DNA of 64,000 bases from Hyphomonadaceae bacterium (GTDB lineage: Bacteria > Pseudomonadota > Alphaproteobacteria > Caulobacterales > Hyphomonadaceae): the NCBI GenBank assembly GCA_947474455.1, contig CANJIL010000002.1, positions 119,952 to 183,951 on the forward strand, written 5' to 3'. The notes under the pieces were generated by a model. That model did no database searches. It was not told the DNA's origin and saw only the letters and a program-made list of their open reading frames with translations. Below are positions 1-10,233 of the stretch, in pieces; the first letter of the stretch is position 1; each line of letters opens with the position of its first letter. The position numbers and the translations under genes were made by a program.

Positions 1-11
1 GGCTTCCGCGG

Positions 12-665
12 CTAGGCCGACAGCCGCCCCAGCGTCGCCGCGATATCCCACGCTGCGATCGTCGGCACATGCTCATGCGCGCCAAGTCCGCTGTCGCCAA
101 CACCGACCGTATACATCCCCTCGGCTCGCAGGTTGGCGATCATCGGCGCGCCATCCTCGATGCAGATCGCGTGCTGCCGAAACGCGCCCAGCGCCGTACT
201 GCTGATCGCGTAGAGCTCGGCGCTCGGCTTCGGCGCCGCATCGCGGGGATCGCCGACATGCTGGACAAGGTCCAGCAGCCCAAGGCGCTCCAGAACCTCG
301 CGCGAATTCAGGCTGGCCGAAGCGACCCCCACCCGCAGCCCAAGCTCGCGGCACCGCAACAGCACATCCCGCGCCCCCGGAAAGGCGTCGCCCGGCTGCA
401 GGCCCGCAATCAACTCCTTGTACCGCGCGTTCTTGAACGCCATCACCGCGTCCCGCGTCGCCGCGTCCATCGCCACGCCGGCATGCGCCAGCAGCGCCGC
501 GAGGGAGGTGGCCCGCGGCACGCTCCGCGTCGCCTTCAGGCTTTCCGCGGACGCCGGAAAACCGAAACGCTCCGCCGCATCCCGCCACGACTGCTCATGC
601 CGGGCTGAGGTGGACGTCAAGACGCCGTCCAGGTCGAATATGGCGGCGTAAACGCCCTCGGGCAT
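12..665 (-). CDS. HAD-superfamily hydrolase, beta-phosphoglucomutase-like
   Basis: Probable sugar-phosphate or small-phosphoester phosphatase or phosphomutase of the HAD superfamily, cytoplasmic. The N-terminus carries the HAD motif I, FDLDGVLT, with the two catalytic aspartates at about residues 11 and 13. A helical cap region follows, then a PKP segment supplying the motif III lysine and an IEDG motif IV with acidic metal ligands. At 217 aa it has the usual length for subfamily I HADs with an alpha-helical cap. The reading frame is open to position 737, but the ATG at 665 places motif I close to the N-terminus as in the family, so I chose it. It is divergent from guaB across about 128 bases, which must hold both promoters. 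The substrate cannot be deduced. Confidence 0.85.
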   Translation of the reverse strand: MPEGVYAAIFDLDGVLTSTSARHEQSWRDAAERFGFPASAESLKATRSVPRATSLAALLAHAGVAMDAATRDAVMAFKNARYKELIAGLQPGDAFPGARDVLLRCRELGLRVGVASASLNSREVLERLGLLDLVQHVGDPRDAAPKPSAELYAISSTALGAFRQHAICIEDGAPMIANLRAEGMYTVGVGDSGLGAHEHVPTIAAWDIAATLGRLSA

Positions 666-739
666 AGGCGGAAACTCATTGGCTGGCGCGGCGCGATTGG
701 TCCCGCCGCAGTCTGGAACAGGTTGCCCTACAAGCATAG

Positions 740-2284
<1,545 letters not shown>

Positions 2285-2348
2285 TCTGCCTTCATTTTGT
2301 CGCGCGACGGGTGCCAGCAAAAGGTGGGGCCGTAACCGCGAGGACGCC

Positions 2349-3289
2349 ATGTTTACCTATATCGCCCACGCCGCGGCTGATCAGGCCTCCGCCGACGATC
2401 TCAAGGCTTTCCTGAAGGCACGTGGTCTCGTTGCCGAAACGGAATCAGGCGCGCGCGGGTTCCGCTATCTGCAAGCGACTGACGTTGTCATCGCCCTGTG
2501 GTCGCAGAAAAGCGTCTTCGGCGCGCATCGTATGCAGATGGAGAAGCGGATGCTCGATGCGTGGGCGAACGACCGCCCCGTGCTCGTCAAGCTCGACCAT
2601 AGTTTTCTGCCCGTCGGCATGCGTGATCTCACCGTCATCGACGCTGCGATGGAAAGCGGCCGCAAGCCGGCCTTCTGGCCGCAGGTGGAGCGTGCTGCCC
2701 GCGAGGTCATCAACAAGGCGCTGGTCGAGCGAAGCGAAAAATTCTGGAGCGCTCCTCCGCCGCCAAGGACTGAACGTCCCGCAGGCGGATTGTTTGGCGC
2801 AAAAAGAAGAAAGCGGCGACCACTGCTCGCAATGACGACACGAGCGCCGCGGCGCGCGAACCGGAAGCTCCCATACCACAGGAGGCGCCGCCTCCGCCCA
2901 GCCTCGTGTTCATTTCCTACGCCCACACAGACAATGCCGCCGTCGAGCCGGTTGTCTCCGCCGTTAGGGAGGCCGGTCGCGACGTCTGGATGGACAAGGG
3001 AGGCATCAATCCCGGAGAGAACTGGGCCAGCGAGATCGTGCGCGGCATCAAGGGCTCAAAGAGCATCATGTTGATGGGCAGCCCCAGCGCGTTCGAAAGC
3101 GACCATATCAAGCGGGAAGTCTATCTAGCGGACCGCTACAAGAAGCCCATGCTCCCCGTCTTCATCGCAGATGCTCAGCCGCCCGACGATTTCGAGTACT
3201 TCTTCGCGGGGGTCCAATGGCTTGAGCTTTTCAAGCTCCCGGAAGCTGGTCGCGCGGCGGCCATCGGCAAGGCGCTGGCTGCGGTCTAG
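2349..3289 (+). pseudogene. Tandem TIR-domain protein, disrupted by a one-base frameshift
   Basis: Two TIR-like domains are encoded in two different frames. The first (from ATG 2349, MFTYIAHAAADQ..., about 130 residues) resembles a divergent TIR fold with a LVKLD strand and an MEKRML helix. The second begins VFISYAHTDNAA near 2906 and is a clear bacterial TIR domain, including WMDKGGINPGENW, a helix with KREVYLA whose glutamate matches the usual catalytic position, and PMLPVFI. Restoring one A in the A5 run at 2801-2805 joins both into one 313-aa protein. The linker is then lysine-rich (AKKKKAATT) followed by a proline-rich segment. Bacterial TIR domains often cleave NAD or make cyclic nucleotide signals, but activity here is unproven. 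The cause could be real inactivation, an indel error, or slippage on A5G. The gene starts 65 bases after guaB. Confidence 0.7.
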
Positions 3290-3321
3290 CCTAGGCGGGC
3301 CAGCCCGGTTATGAGGGCGCC

Positions 3322-3654
3322 ATGAAAGATCGCCTCTATATCCTCGCCGCGCCTTTCCCGGATGGCGGCTTCGAGTGGTACTGCAACGACTGCGCGACGC
3401 TCGAAGGCGCGCTGATGGTCAATCCGCATTGGAACGACAGGATCGACGTCCGCCGCGTGGCTTACCCACGCCCGCGCCAGGAGCTGATCGACCTCATCGG
3501 CTCGGAGTATCAGGGCCTGCCTATGCTGGTGATGGAACGTGACCGCGCGCCCGGCGACGCCATCAGCGTTGGTGATTTCGCCATCCTGCAGGACGTCCGC
3601 GCCATCGGCCGAGCCCTCGCCTCCCGTCACGGCGGGGCAGGGCCTCACCCGTGA
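3322..3654 (+). CDS. DUF3088-like small protein
   Basis: A 110-aa cytoplasmic protein that resembles DUF3088 proteins: an N-terminal strand, then a CNDC (CxxC) motif followed by ATLEGAL, a VAYPRPR segment in the middle and a LPMLVME strand. The CxxC plus alternating strand/helix pattern hints at a thioredoxin-like fold, which is my inference. The function is unknown. Its stop codon overlaps the GTG start of the next gene (GTGA at 3651-3654), so the two are probably translationally coupled. Confidence 0.75.
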   Translation: MKDRLYILAAPFPDGGFEWYCNDCATLEGALMVNPHWNDRIDVRRVAYPRPRQELIDLIGSEYQGLPMLVMERDRAPGDAISVGDFAILQDVRAIGRALASRHGGAGPHP

Positions 3655-3911
3655 GCGTGTTTGTCATAGAGGACGAGCTCTACGCCGAATGGATTGGCGA
3701 GTTTGCATCGCGCAGTCTTGCCGAGGACGAGCTGCAACGTATCGCTTCGCTTCCCTACGGGCGTCCGCCGAATTTGGTCCCTTGCGCCAGCTTTGCGACG
3801 TGCAGACGCAAATACTGCTTGATTGAGTTTGAAGCTGGCGAGCCCGAATGGAAAGAAGTTCGGCGCGACCATATGCTGAGTGTATCCGCGAGTGGCGCGG
3901 TGTGGGCTTAG
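3651..3911 (+). CDS. Conserved hypothetical protein, 86 aa
   Basis: A small soluble protein with a GTG start overlapping the upstream stop codon. The sequence AEWIGEFASRSLAEDEL, then a PPNLVPC segment and a second cysteine pair around TCRRKYCLIEFE, resembles an unnamed small alphaproteobacterial family with conserved cysteines. I know no function for it. It ends one base before the start codon of the rRNA methyltransferase gene, so it is likely co-transcribed with it and with the DUF3088-like gene. Confidence 0.65.
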   Translation: MSVFVIEDELYAEWIGEFASRSLAEDELQRIASLPYGRPPNLVPCASFATCRRKYCLIEFEAGEPEWKEVRRDHMLSVSASGAVWA

Positions 3912-3912
3912 A

Positions 3913-5220
3913 ATGCGTGACGGCGGAAAAATCCAAGCAACGATCGAAGTCCTGCGCGACGTTGTCGAACGTCGCACACCGGTGAAGGACGCCGTGCGCG
4001 ACTGGGGCAAGCGTTCGCGCTTCGCCGGCTCGCGCGACCGCGCATGGATTTCCGGCCTCGTCGTCGATGCCCTCCGCCGGAAGAACTCCATCGAGCATGC
4101 CATGGAAGCAACCGGCGCCCGCGCCCTCGCGCTCGGCGCCCTGAAGCACGCTTGGGGCTGGGACGTCCGCAAGATCGAGGAAGCTCTCAAGGACGAACAC
4201 GCTCCGCCGGCCCTGCAGGGCAAGGAACGCGAGAATCTGCTCCTCGCGCCAGATCCATCTGCTCCCCCGCATATCCAGGGCGATTATCCCGAATGGCTCG
4301 CGCCGCATCTCCAGCGCGCCTTCGGCCCCGACGCCGTGCCCGAAGCCATGGCCATGGCCTCCCGCGCGCCCATCGATCTGCGCGTCAACACGCTGAAGTC
4401 CGATCCCGAAAAAGCGGGCCGCTCACTTGAAGGCGTACGTGCACGCCAGATGCCCGAGCTGAAGAACGGCTTCCGCATTCCGGCACCCGACGCCATCGAA
4501 CGCGGCGAAGCCGTCGAAGCCATCCCTGCATATTCCAAAGGCTGGGTCGAAGTGCAGGATATGGGCAGCCAGATCGCTTCCGCCGCCTCATGCGCCGCGC
4601 CCGGCGAACAGGTGCTCGACTACTGCGCCGGCGGCGGCGGCAAGACCATCGCGATGGCCGCCATGATGGAAAACAAGGGCCAGATCTTCAGCCACGACAT
4701 CGATGGCCGTCGCCTCTCCGCGCTGATCCCCCGCATCGATCGCGCCGGCATCCGCAATGTCCAGCTGCGCCACCCGAAGGAAAACGCCTCGCTCGACGAT
4801 CTTGTCGGCAAGATGGACCTCGTCATGATCGATAGCCCCTGCACCGGCGTCGGCACATGGCGCCGCAAGCCCGACGCCAAATGGCGCGTCACGCCCAACG
4901 CGCTCGAGAAACGCATGCAGGACCAGGCCATGATCCTGCGTACGGCCTGCAACTACGTGAAGCCCGGCGGCCGCCTCGTCTACGTCACATGCTCGTTCCT
5001 CATGGAAGAGAACGAAGACCAGTTCGCCAGCTTCCTCGCCGACCGCACGGACTTCAAACCCGAACCCGCAGCCGAAGCCGCCATCAAATCCGGACAGCTT
5101 ACCGAAGCCGGCGCCAAGCTGGTCCGCCAATGCACCCGCCCCGACGGCTCGGTCCGCCTCACCCCCCGCACCTCCGGAACCGACGGCTTCTATATAGCCG
5201 TCATGCGGAGAGCAGGGTGA
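3913..5220 (+). CDS. RsmB/NOP-family RNA (cytosine-5) methyltransferase
   Basis: SAM-dependent m5C methyltransferase acting on rRNA (RsmB/F class) or tRNA. At 435 aa it has an N-terminal helical region and a Rossmann methyltransferase core. Motif I is YCAGGGGKT near residue 238. Motif IV is DSPCTGVGTWRR with C310, and motif VI is VTCSFL with C360. This gives the two-cysteine catalytic arrangement typical of RNA m5C enzymes. The frame is open from 3880, but the ATG at 3913 directly follows the upstream stop and gives the family-like N-terminus. No clear NusB domain is visible, so the precise target is uncertain. Its stop overlaps the next gene's GTG. Confidence 0.9.
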   Translation: MRDGGKIQATIEVLRDVVERRTPVKDAVRDWGKRSRFAGSRDRAWISGLVVDALRRKNSIEHAMEATGARALALGALKHAWGWDVRKIEEALKDEHAPPALQGKERENLLLAPDPSAPPHIQGDYPEWLAPHLQRAFGPDAVPEAMAMASRAPIDLRVNTLKSDPEKAGRSLEGVRARQMPELKNGFRIPAPDAIERGEAVEAIPAYSKGWVEVQDMGSQIASAASCAAPGEQVLDYCAGGGGKTIAMAAMMENKGQIFSHDIDGRRLSALIPRIDRAGIRNVQLRHPKENASLDDLVGKMDLVMIDSPCTGVGTWRRKPDAKWRVTPNALEKRMQDQAMILRTACNYVKPGGRLVYVTCSFLMEENEDQFASFLADRTDFKPEPAAEAAIKSGQLTEAGAKLVRQCTRPDGSVRLTPRTSGTDGFYIAVMRRAG

Positions 5221-5723
5221 CCGTCTGGCTCGACGCCGATGGCGATCTGCTTGCCGATAAGATGACGTTGAAGCCCGATCGCCTGCGCTGGCTTCTCATC
5301 TTTCTGATCTCCGCAGGCTTCGTCGCCATCGCCACATGGATCGGCCCGTCCGATCCGGCGCTGTTCTATGGCGCCGGCGGGTTTTTCCTCCTCTGCGCAC
5401 TCGTTGCAGCGACCCAGATGATCGGGATAGGCTCCAGCCTCACGCTCGATCGCGAGGGTTTCACCTGTCGCACGCTGTTGCGCACGTTCCGCCGCAAATG
5501 GGTGGACTGCTCGCCATTCATCACAACACGAACACCCGGCCAAGCGATGGCCGGTTTCTCCACGTCAGAAGACGAGCGCTCTCATCCCCGCCTCTCGGGC
5601 GCTAGTCGCGCGATCATCGGCGCTTCGGCCGCGCTTCCCGAAACATATGGGCTGGCGCTGGACGAGCTGGTCGATCTATTGAACCGCTTTCGCGCCCGCG
5701 CGCTGGAGGATCAATCAGCATGA
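5217..5723 (+). CDS. Two-TM PH-like membrane protein, first of a tandem pair
   Basis: A 168-aa inner-membrane protein using a GTG start at 5217 (GTGA overlap with the methyltransferase stop). After MTLKPDRLRW come two hydrophobic segments separated by a short loop, then SSLTLDREGFTCRTL and FRRKWVDCS, a pattern of bacterial PH-like or STM3941-type proteins. The C-terminus ends in LNRFRARAL. It is clearly paralogous to the following gene: MTLKP-x-R-x-RWLL, SSLTLDREGFT, FRR and NRFRARA recur in the same order. Function unknown; probably a small membrane scaffold. The stop overlaps the next ATG. Confidence 0.75.
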   Translation: MTVWLDADGDLLADKMTLKPDRLRWLLIFLISAGFVAIATWIGPSDPALFYGAGGFFLLCALVAATQMIGIGSSLTLDREGFTCRTLLRTFRRKWVDCSPFITTRTPGQAMAGFSTSEDERSHPRLSGASRAIIGASAALPETYGLALDELVDLLNRFRARALEDQSA

Positions 5724-6205
5724 CGTCTGACGCCCAGCTTCCCGACACAATGACGCTGAAGCCGAGCCGCCAGCGCTGGCTGCTCCTCCTGATCATCGCT
5801 CTGATCATGTCGTCGTCCGCAATCTGGGCGATGAGCGGGTTCTTCCCGGTGCTGCGCTGGGTCGTGGGCGGATTTTTCGGTCTGGCTGCGCTCATCGCCC
5901 TCGCCAACGTCCTGGGCGTCGCCTCAAGCCTCACGCTCGATCGCGAAGGCTTCACCGCGCGCACCCTGTTCCGGAGCTTCCGCCGCACGTGGGACGAATG
6001 CTCCCGGTTCGAAGCCGTTAAAGTGGCCTTCAGCAGCTTTGTCGGCTTCTCCTCCTGGCAGGACAACGACGCCGCGAAGATGACCCGCAAGATGAATCAG
6101 GCGACTGGCGCCCCAACCGGCATGTTGCCAGACAATTACGGCCTCACCGCCGCGGAGCTGGCCGACCTTATGAACCGCTTCCGCGCCCGCGGCCTGGCAA
6201 CCTGA
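5720..6205 (+). CDS. Two-TM PH-like membrane protein, second of a tandem pair
   Basis: A 161-aa paralogue of the preceding gene, with an ATGA start/stop overlap at 5720-5723. It has the same layout: MTLKPSRQRW, two membrane-spanning segments, SSLTLDREGFTARTL, a basic FRRTWDECS stretch and a C-terminal LMNRFRARGL. The middle soluble part differs from its neighbour, so the copies have diverged. The tandem arrangement suggests local duplication; the products may form a heteromeric membrane complex, which is inference. No known function. Confidence 0.75.
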   Translation: MTSDAQLPDTMTLKPSRQRWLLLLIIALIMSSSAIWAMSGFFPVLRWVVGGFFGLAALIALANVLGVASSLTLDREGFTARTLFRSFRRTWDECSRFEAVKVAFSSFVGFSSWQDNDAAKMTRKMNQATGAPTGMLPDNYGLTAAELADLMNRFRARGLAT

Positions 6206-6332
6206 AGACAGGCGCCTCGTCAGTGCGCAATACCACGCTCTATTGCACCGTTTTAGGACGAACGCGCGCAGCCGGTCGCGCTGCGGTCTCCGTCTTCTGG
6301 ACGCCGCCAGCGGAGCTCCATAGGTCGCAGGC

Positions 6333-7310
6333 ATGACTGCCGCGCTTCCCATCCCGCCACCCATGCCGTCCGCGCAACTGGACGAGGCAAAGCCGCTGAC
6401 CCGTTTCTGCTTTGGGTCGTGCTACGCACCGCAGTTGCACAAGTCGCACGTTTGGCGCGAGATCCTCGCTCTGCGGCCCGACGTTTTCCTTTACCTTGGC
6501 GACAACGTCTACCAACGTGCCGAGACCGGCCATCCTGATCTTCTCGAGCTTCGCGAAGCCTACGGCCTTCTCGCCGAAGACGCCGACTTCGCCGCCCTGA
6601 GAGCCGCAACCCCTGTGCTCCCGGTGTGGGATGACCACGACTACGGAATGAACAATGCCGGCGCCAGCTTCCCGCCGCGTCGCCAGACCGAAGCGCTATT
6701 CAAGCACGTCTGGGCGGTCCCTCCCGAGGACGCGCGCAGCAAGCGCGAAGGCGTCTACTTCGCGGGCACTATCGGCCCCGCCGGCCAGCGCACGCAGCTC
6801 ATCCTCCTGGACCTCCACTACTTCATGACCTCAGACACGCTGCTCGGCGATGTCCAGTGGGCCTGGCTCGCAGAAACGCTTGCCGCGCCTGCCGATCTAC
6901 GCTTCCTCGCCTCTTCCATCCCCGTGCTCTGCGACAGTGAACGCCTCGACGGCTGGCGCCGTTACCCAGTCGAACGTCAGCACCTTCTTGACCTGATCGG
7001 CCGCTGCAACGGTGTTGTCATCCTCTCCGGCGACAGCCATGTCGGCGCCTTCTATCGGCGCAGCGTCGGCCTTACCTATCCGCTGCTCGAGCTCACCGCG
7101 AGCTCGCTTAACTTTCCATGGGGCGAGGAACTCCACGAACCTCCCGGCCCGCCCGATCCTGCGCGCATCGGCGAGGTTCTCTGGGAAGCCAATTTCGGCG
7201 CCGTCGATATCGACTGGAATATCGGCGAGATCGCCCTGACGCTCTACGAAGACACAGGCCGCCTCGTGCGCACCGAGCGCATTTCCCTGGCCGCGCTCAC
7301 CGCCCGTTAG
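6333..7310 (+). CDS. PhoD-like metallophosphatase/phosphodiesterase family protein
   Basis: Alkaline-phosphatase-D-like metallohydrolase of 325 aa. Metal-binding motifs appear in the family order: FGSCYAP near residue 27, YLGDNVY with the aspartate at 57, PVWDDHDYG at about 98-105, and SGDSHVG at about 232-238. Unlike classical secreted PhoD it has no signal peptide, lacks the N-terminal PhoD domain and is short, so it is probably a cytoplasmic phosphodiesterase or phosphatase. The substrate is unknown. It is separated from the upstream membrane-protein pair by 127 bases and from guaA by 81. Confidence 0.85.
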   Translation: MTAALPIPPPMPSAQLDEAKPLTRFCFGSCYAPQLHKSHVWREILALRPDVFLYLGDNVYQRAETGHPDLLELREAYGLLAEDADFAALRAATPVLPVWDDHDYGMNNAGASFPPRRQTEALFKHVWAVPPEDARSKREGVYFAGTIGPAGQRTQLILLDLHYFMTSDTLLGDVQWAWLAETLAAPADLRFLASSIPVLCDSERLDGWRRYPVERQHLLDLIGRCNGVVILSGDSHVGAFYRRSVGLTYPLLELTASSLNFPWGEELHEPPGPPDPARIGEVLWEANFGAVDIDWNIGEIALTLYEDTGRLVRTERISLAALTAR

Positions 7311-7391
7311 GGTGCACCACGAGCCAACATGACCCTGTGGATGACCAAACCGCAGGATTGACGCCCGGCCCGAACCCCTTCTATTTCCGCC

Positions 7392-8987
7392 ATGGCGAGC
7401 AACACCCCGAATCCGATCCCTTCCTACGCGGCCAACCGGCACGAACGCGTGCTGATCATCGATTTCGGCAGCCAGGTCACCCAGCTGATCGCCCGCCGTC
7501 TCCGCGAAATGGGCGTCTACTGCGAGGTCCATCCCTATAACCGCGCCGAAGCCGTCATCGCTGCCGGCTTCAACCCCAGGGCGGTGATCTTCTCCGGCGG
7601 CCCCGCCAGCGTCACCACCGAGAAAAGCCCTCGTGCCCCACAAGCCGCCTTCGATCTTGGCGTGCCGATCCTCGCCATCTGCTACGGCCAGCAGACCATC
7701 TCAGTTCAGCTCGGTGGCGCCGTCGAGGGCGGTCACGCCGCTGAGTTCGGCCGCGCCGATGTCGAGATCAAAACCGCCAGCCCACTTTTCGAAGGCTTTT
7801 GGGAAGTTGGCAAACGCTACCCCGTCTGGATGAGCCACGGCGACCGCGTTACGCAGCTTCCCGAAGGCTTCAACGTCATCGGCACATCCGAAAACGCCCC
7901 CTTCGCCATCGCGGTCGACGAGAAACGCCGCTATTACACGACCATGTTCCACCCCGAAGTGGTTCACACGCCCGACGGCGCAAAACTCCTCGAGAACTTT
8001 GTCAAGAAGATCGCCGGCATGAAGGGCGACTGGACCATGGCCGCCTTGCGCGCCGAGCAGGTCCAGAAGATCCGCGACCAGGTCGGCAAGGGCAGGGTGA
8101 TCTGCGGCCTCTCGGGCGGCGTGGACTCATCTGTCGCCGCCGTCCTTATCCACGAAGCCATCGGCGACCAGCTCACCTGCGTCTTCGTCGACACCGGCCT
8201 GATGCGCGCCAACGAGGCCGATGAAGTCATCAACCTCTTCCGCGGCCACTACAATATCCCGCTCGTGCATGTTGATGCAGGCCAGGAATTCCTCGGCGGC
8301 CTCGCCGGCGTCACCGACCCGGAGACGAAGCGCAAATTCATCGGCAAGACCTTCGTCGAAATCTTCGAACGCGAAGCCAAGAAGGTCGGCGGCGCGGGCT
8401 TCCTCGCGCAGGGCACGCTTTATCCCGATGTGATCGAAAGCGTCTCCTTCGATGGCGGCCCCTCCGTAACTATCAAGTCCCACCACAATGTCGGCGGCTT
8501 GCCGGAGCGCATGAACATGAAGCTCGTCGAACCGCTGCGCGAGCTCTTCAAGGACGAAGTCCGCGCTCTCGGCCGCGAACTCGGGCTCCCGCCCGCCTTC
8601 GTCGGCCGCCACCCATTCCCCGGCCCCGGCCTCGCCATCCGTATCCCGGGCGAAGTGTCCGCCGAACGCGTCGCCATCCTGCAGAAAGCTGACGCCATCT
8701 ATCTCGACGAGATCCGCAAGGCCGGCCTCTACGACCAGATCTGGCAAGCCTTCGCCGTCCTGCTTCCCGTCCGCTCGGTCGGCGTGATGGGCGACGCACG
8801 CACCTATGAGTCCGTCCTCGCCCTCCGCGCCGTCACCTCCACCGACGGCATGACCGCTGACTTCTTCGCGTTCCCCATGGACTTCCTCGGCCGCACCGCC
8901 ACCCGCATCATCAATGAGGTGAAAGGGGTCAGCCGCGTCGTCTACGACATTACCTCGAAGCCCCCGGGCACGATCGAGTGGGAGTAG
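7392..8987 (+). CDS. guaA: GMP synthase (glutamine-hydrolysing)
   Basis: Converts XMP to GMP using glutamine and ATP, completing the route begun by guaB. At 531 aa, the N-terminal class I glutamine amidotransferase has its nucleophile in AICYGQQ (C97) and the His/Glu pair in MFHPEVVHT. An ATP-pyrophosphatase domain with the SGGVDSS P-loop follows, then the dimerisation domain ending in the canonical PPGTIEWE. The start in MASNTPNP leaves a short extension before VLIIDFGSQ. Intact and typical. Confidence 0.98.
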   Translation: MASNTPNPIPSYAANRHERVLIIDFGSQVTQLIARRLREMGVYCEVHPYNRAEAVIAAGFNPRAVIFSGGPASVTTEKSPRAPQAAFDLGVPILAICYGQQTISVQLGGAVEGGHAAEFGRADVEIKTASPLFEGFWEVGKRYPVWMSHGDRVTQLPEGFNVIGTSENAPFAIAVDEKRRYYTTMFHPEVVHTPDGAKLLENFVKKIAGMKGDWTMAALRAEQVQKIRDQVGKGRVICGLSGGVDSSVAAVLIHEAIGDQLTCVFVDTGLMRANEADEVINLFRGHYNIPLVHVDAGQEFLGGLAGVTDPETKRKFIGKTFVEIFEREAKKVGGAGFLAQGTLYPDVIESVSFDGGPSVTIKSHHNVGGLPERMNMKLVEPLRELFKDEVRALGRELGLPPAFVGRHPFPGPGLAIRIPGEVSAERVAILQKADAIYLDEIRKAGLYDQIWQAFAVLLPVRSVGVMGDARTYESVLALRAVTSTDGMTADFFAFPMDFLGRTATRIINEVKGVSRVVYDITSKPPGTIEWE

Positions 8988-8993
8988 GAGCTA

Positions 8994-9236
8994 GTGGGCA
9001 AGGGCCGCCACGAAATCGCATCGCAAGAGCGCCGCGTTAAGCGCTTTGCGATACGCTACGGCCTGCACCTGATGAAAGCGCAGAAGCCGTTTGGCAAAGT
9101 CCTTGAGCATGGCGGCTACATGCTGCGCGACGAAGAAACGCGCGATATAATCTTTGGCAATAAGGGCTACCAATTTTCAGCCGACCTCGACGAGATCGAG
9201 GCCTTCCTCGAAGCGAATACTCGGCCGCGCGATTAA
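8994..9236 (+). CDS. Hypothetical protein, 80 aa
   Basis: A short basic-then-acidic protein starting at a GTG seven bases after the guaA stop, so it is probably read on the guaA transcript. Sequence landmarks are RRVKRFAIRYGLHL, GYMLRDEETRDIIFG and an acidic C-terminal helix, DLDEIEAFLEANT. It has no signal peptide or membrane segment. I recognise no family. Codon use is like that of its neighbours, which supports real coding. Confidence 0.55.
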   Translation: MGKGRHEIASQERRVKRFAIRYGLHLMKAQKPFGKVLEHGGYMLRDEETRDIIFGNKGYQFSADLDEIEAFLEANTRPRD

Positions 9237-9239
9237 CGG

Positions 9240-9605
9240 CTACGTGGCCGGCGCCGGCTCGAATGAGCCGAGCTGACACGGCGTGCCGTCTTCGTTCACG
9301 ATGATCGTCTGCTGGTCGGAGCACACCATCGAGGCCCGGGCGTCCCACGAGAACCCCTTGAACTTCAGGCTGGGGCAGGTCTGCGCAAGGCGGTTCACCC
9401 ACCGATCACCACTGTTCATCACAAACCGGATTTCCCGATCACTGACGATAGTCTGGGCGCGAACATTCTTGGGATTGATGCACACGTCGTTACGGGCAAC
9501 CGCTGATCGCGCGGGCGCACTGGCCGAGGGTGTGGAAGACGAACAAGCTGACATAGCCCCAGCCAGCGAAAGCACCAGGATACAGGTTCGAATAGGGGCA
9601 TTCAT
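9240..9605 (-). CDS. Putative lipoprotein (DUF6491-like)
   Basis: A 121-aa envelope protein. The ATG at 9605 begins a signal sequence of the form MNAPIRTC-(hydrophobic)-AMSAC, a lipobox with a serine/alanine-rich tail after the cysteine. The mature part has DVCINPKNVRAQ..., a DRWVNRLAQTCPSL segment and a third and fourth cysteine, resembling DUF6491 proteins. The frame is open to 9695, but the upstream part has no signal character. Convergent with the 80-aa gene, with only three bases between the two stops. Function unknown. Confidence 0.7.
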   Translation of the reverse strand: MNAPIRTCILVLSLAGAMSACSSSTPSASAPARSAVARNDVCINPKNVRAQTIVSDREIRFVMNSGDRWVNRLAQTCPSLKFKGFSWDARASMVCSDQQTIIVNEDGTPCQLGSFEPAPAT

Positions 9606-9800
9606 GGGCGTTCTCCCTTCCTTGTAGAGAACATGCGCCCAGCCGACCGGTTCCGCAATCCATACTTGGCGCGCGTTCCTACTTTTCCGGGCCAAGGGGT
9701 ATTTCCCTCATACCTTTGGAGCCGAGATTCCTATGGCGCGTGACTTTGGCTATCTCCGCGTGCGTTAAGGTAATGTGCAGCCGCAGGCCGAGGGTATGGA

Positions 9801-10154
9801 ATGACCAAGCCGATCTTGATCTATGGCCTAGCAACCTGCGACACGACCCGCGCCGCCCGCAAATGGCTCGACGCCAAGGGCGTGAAGCACGACTTTCACG
9901 ATGTCCGCGAAGATGGTCTAACAAAGTCTCTCGTTGAAGGATGGGTGAAACAGCTCGGCTGGGAAAAAGTGCTCAACAAGGCCAGCACAACGTGGCGTGA
10001 ACTCCCCGAAAAGGAAAAGACCGGCGTCGACGAGATGAGGGCCATAGCCCTCCTTTTCGCCCATCCCACGCTTGTGAAGCGTCCCGTTCTTGATCTTGGC
10101 GGCGACCTGTCCCTCGGCTTCAAGCCCGCTGCGTATGAGCAGGTGTTCGGTTGA
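9801..10154 (+). CDS. ArsC/Spx-family (YffB-like) thioredoxin-fold protein
   Basis: A 117-aa member of the arsenate reductase / Spx superfamily. It starts with a strand, then LATCDTTRAARKWL holding the N-terminal cysteine at residue 13. KHDFHDVREDGL and a late KRPVLDLGG (the cis-proline RP region) follow. It resembles the YffB group, thought to be glutathione-dependent thiol reductases rather than true arsenate reductases; no ars genes are nearby. Single gene with short gaps on both sides. Confidence 0.85.
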   Translation: MTKPILIYGLATCDTTRAARKWLDAKGVKHDFHDVREDGLTKSLVEGWVKQLGWEKVLNKASTTWRELPEKEKTGVDEMRAIALLFAHPTLVKRPVLDLGGDLSLGFKPAAYEQVFG

Positions 10155-10233
10155 TCTGAGCCGAATACTTCGCCTCTTGTTTGATTTTCACAGCGTCGGA
10201 ACATAAAGTGAACAAGGATCATGAGGAAGTCGC

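Noticed and set aside
2796..2815. Programmed -1 frameshift site in the TIR gene
   Set aside because: The A5G run lacks a full X-XXY-YYZ heptamer in the zero frame and I see no clear stimulatory structure, so I report a frameshift rather than a programmed event.
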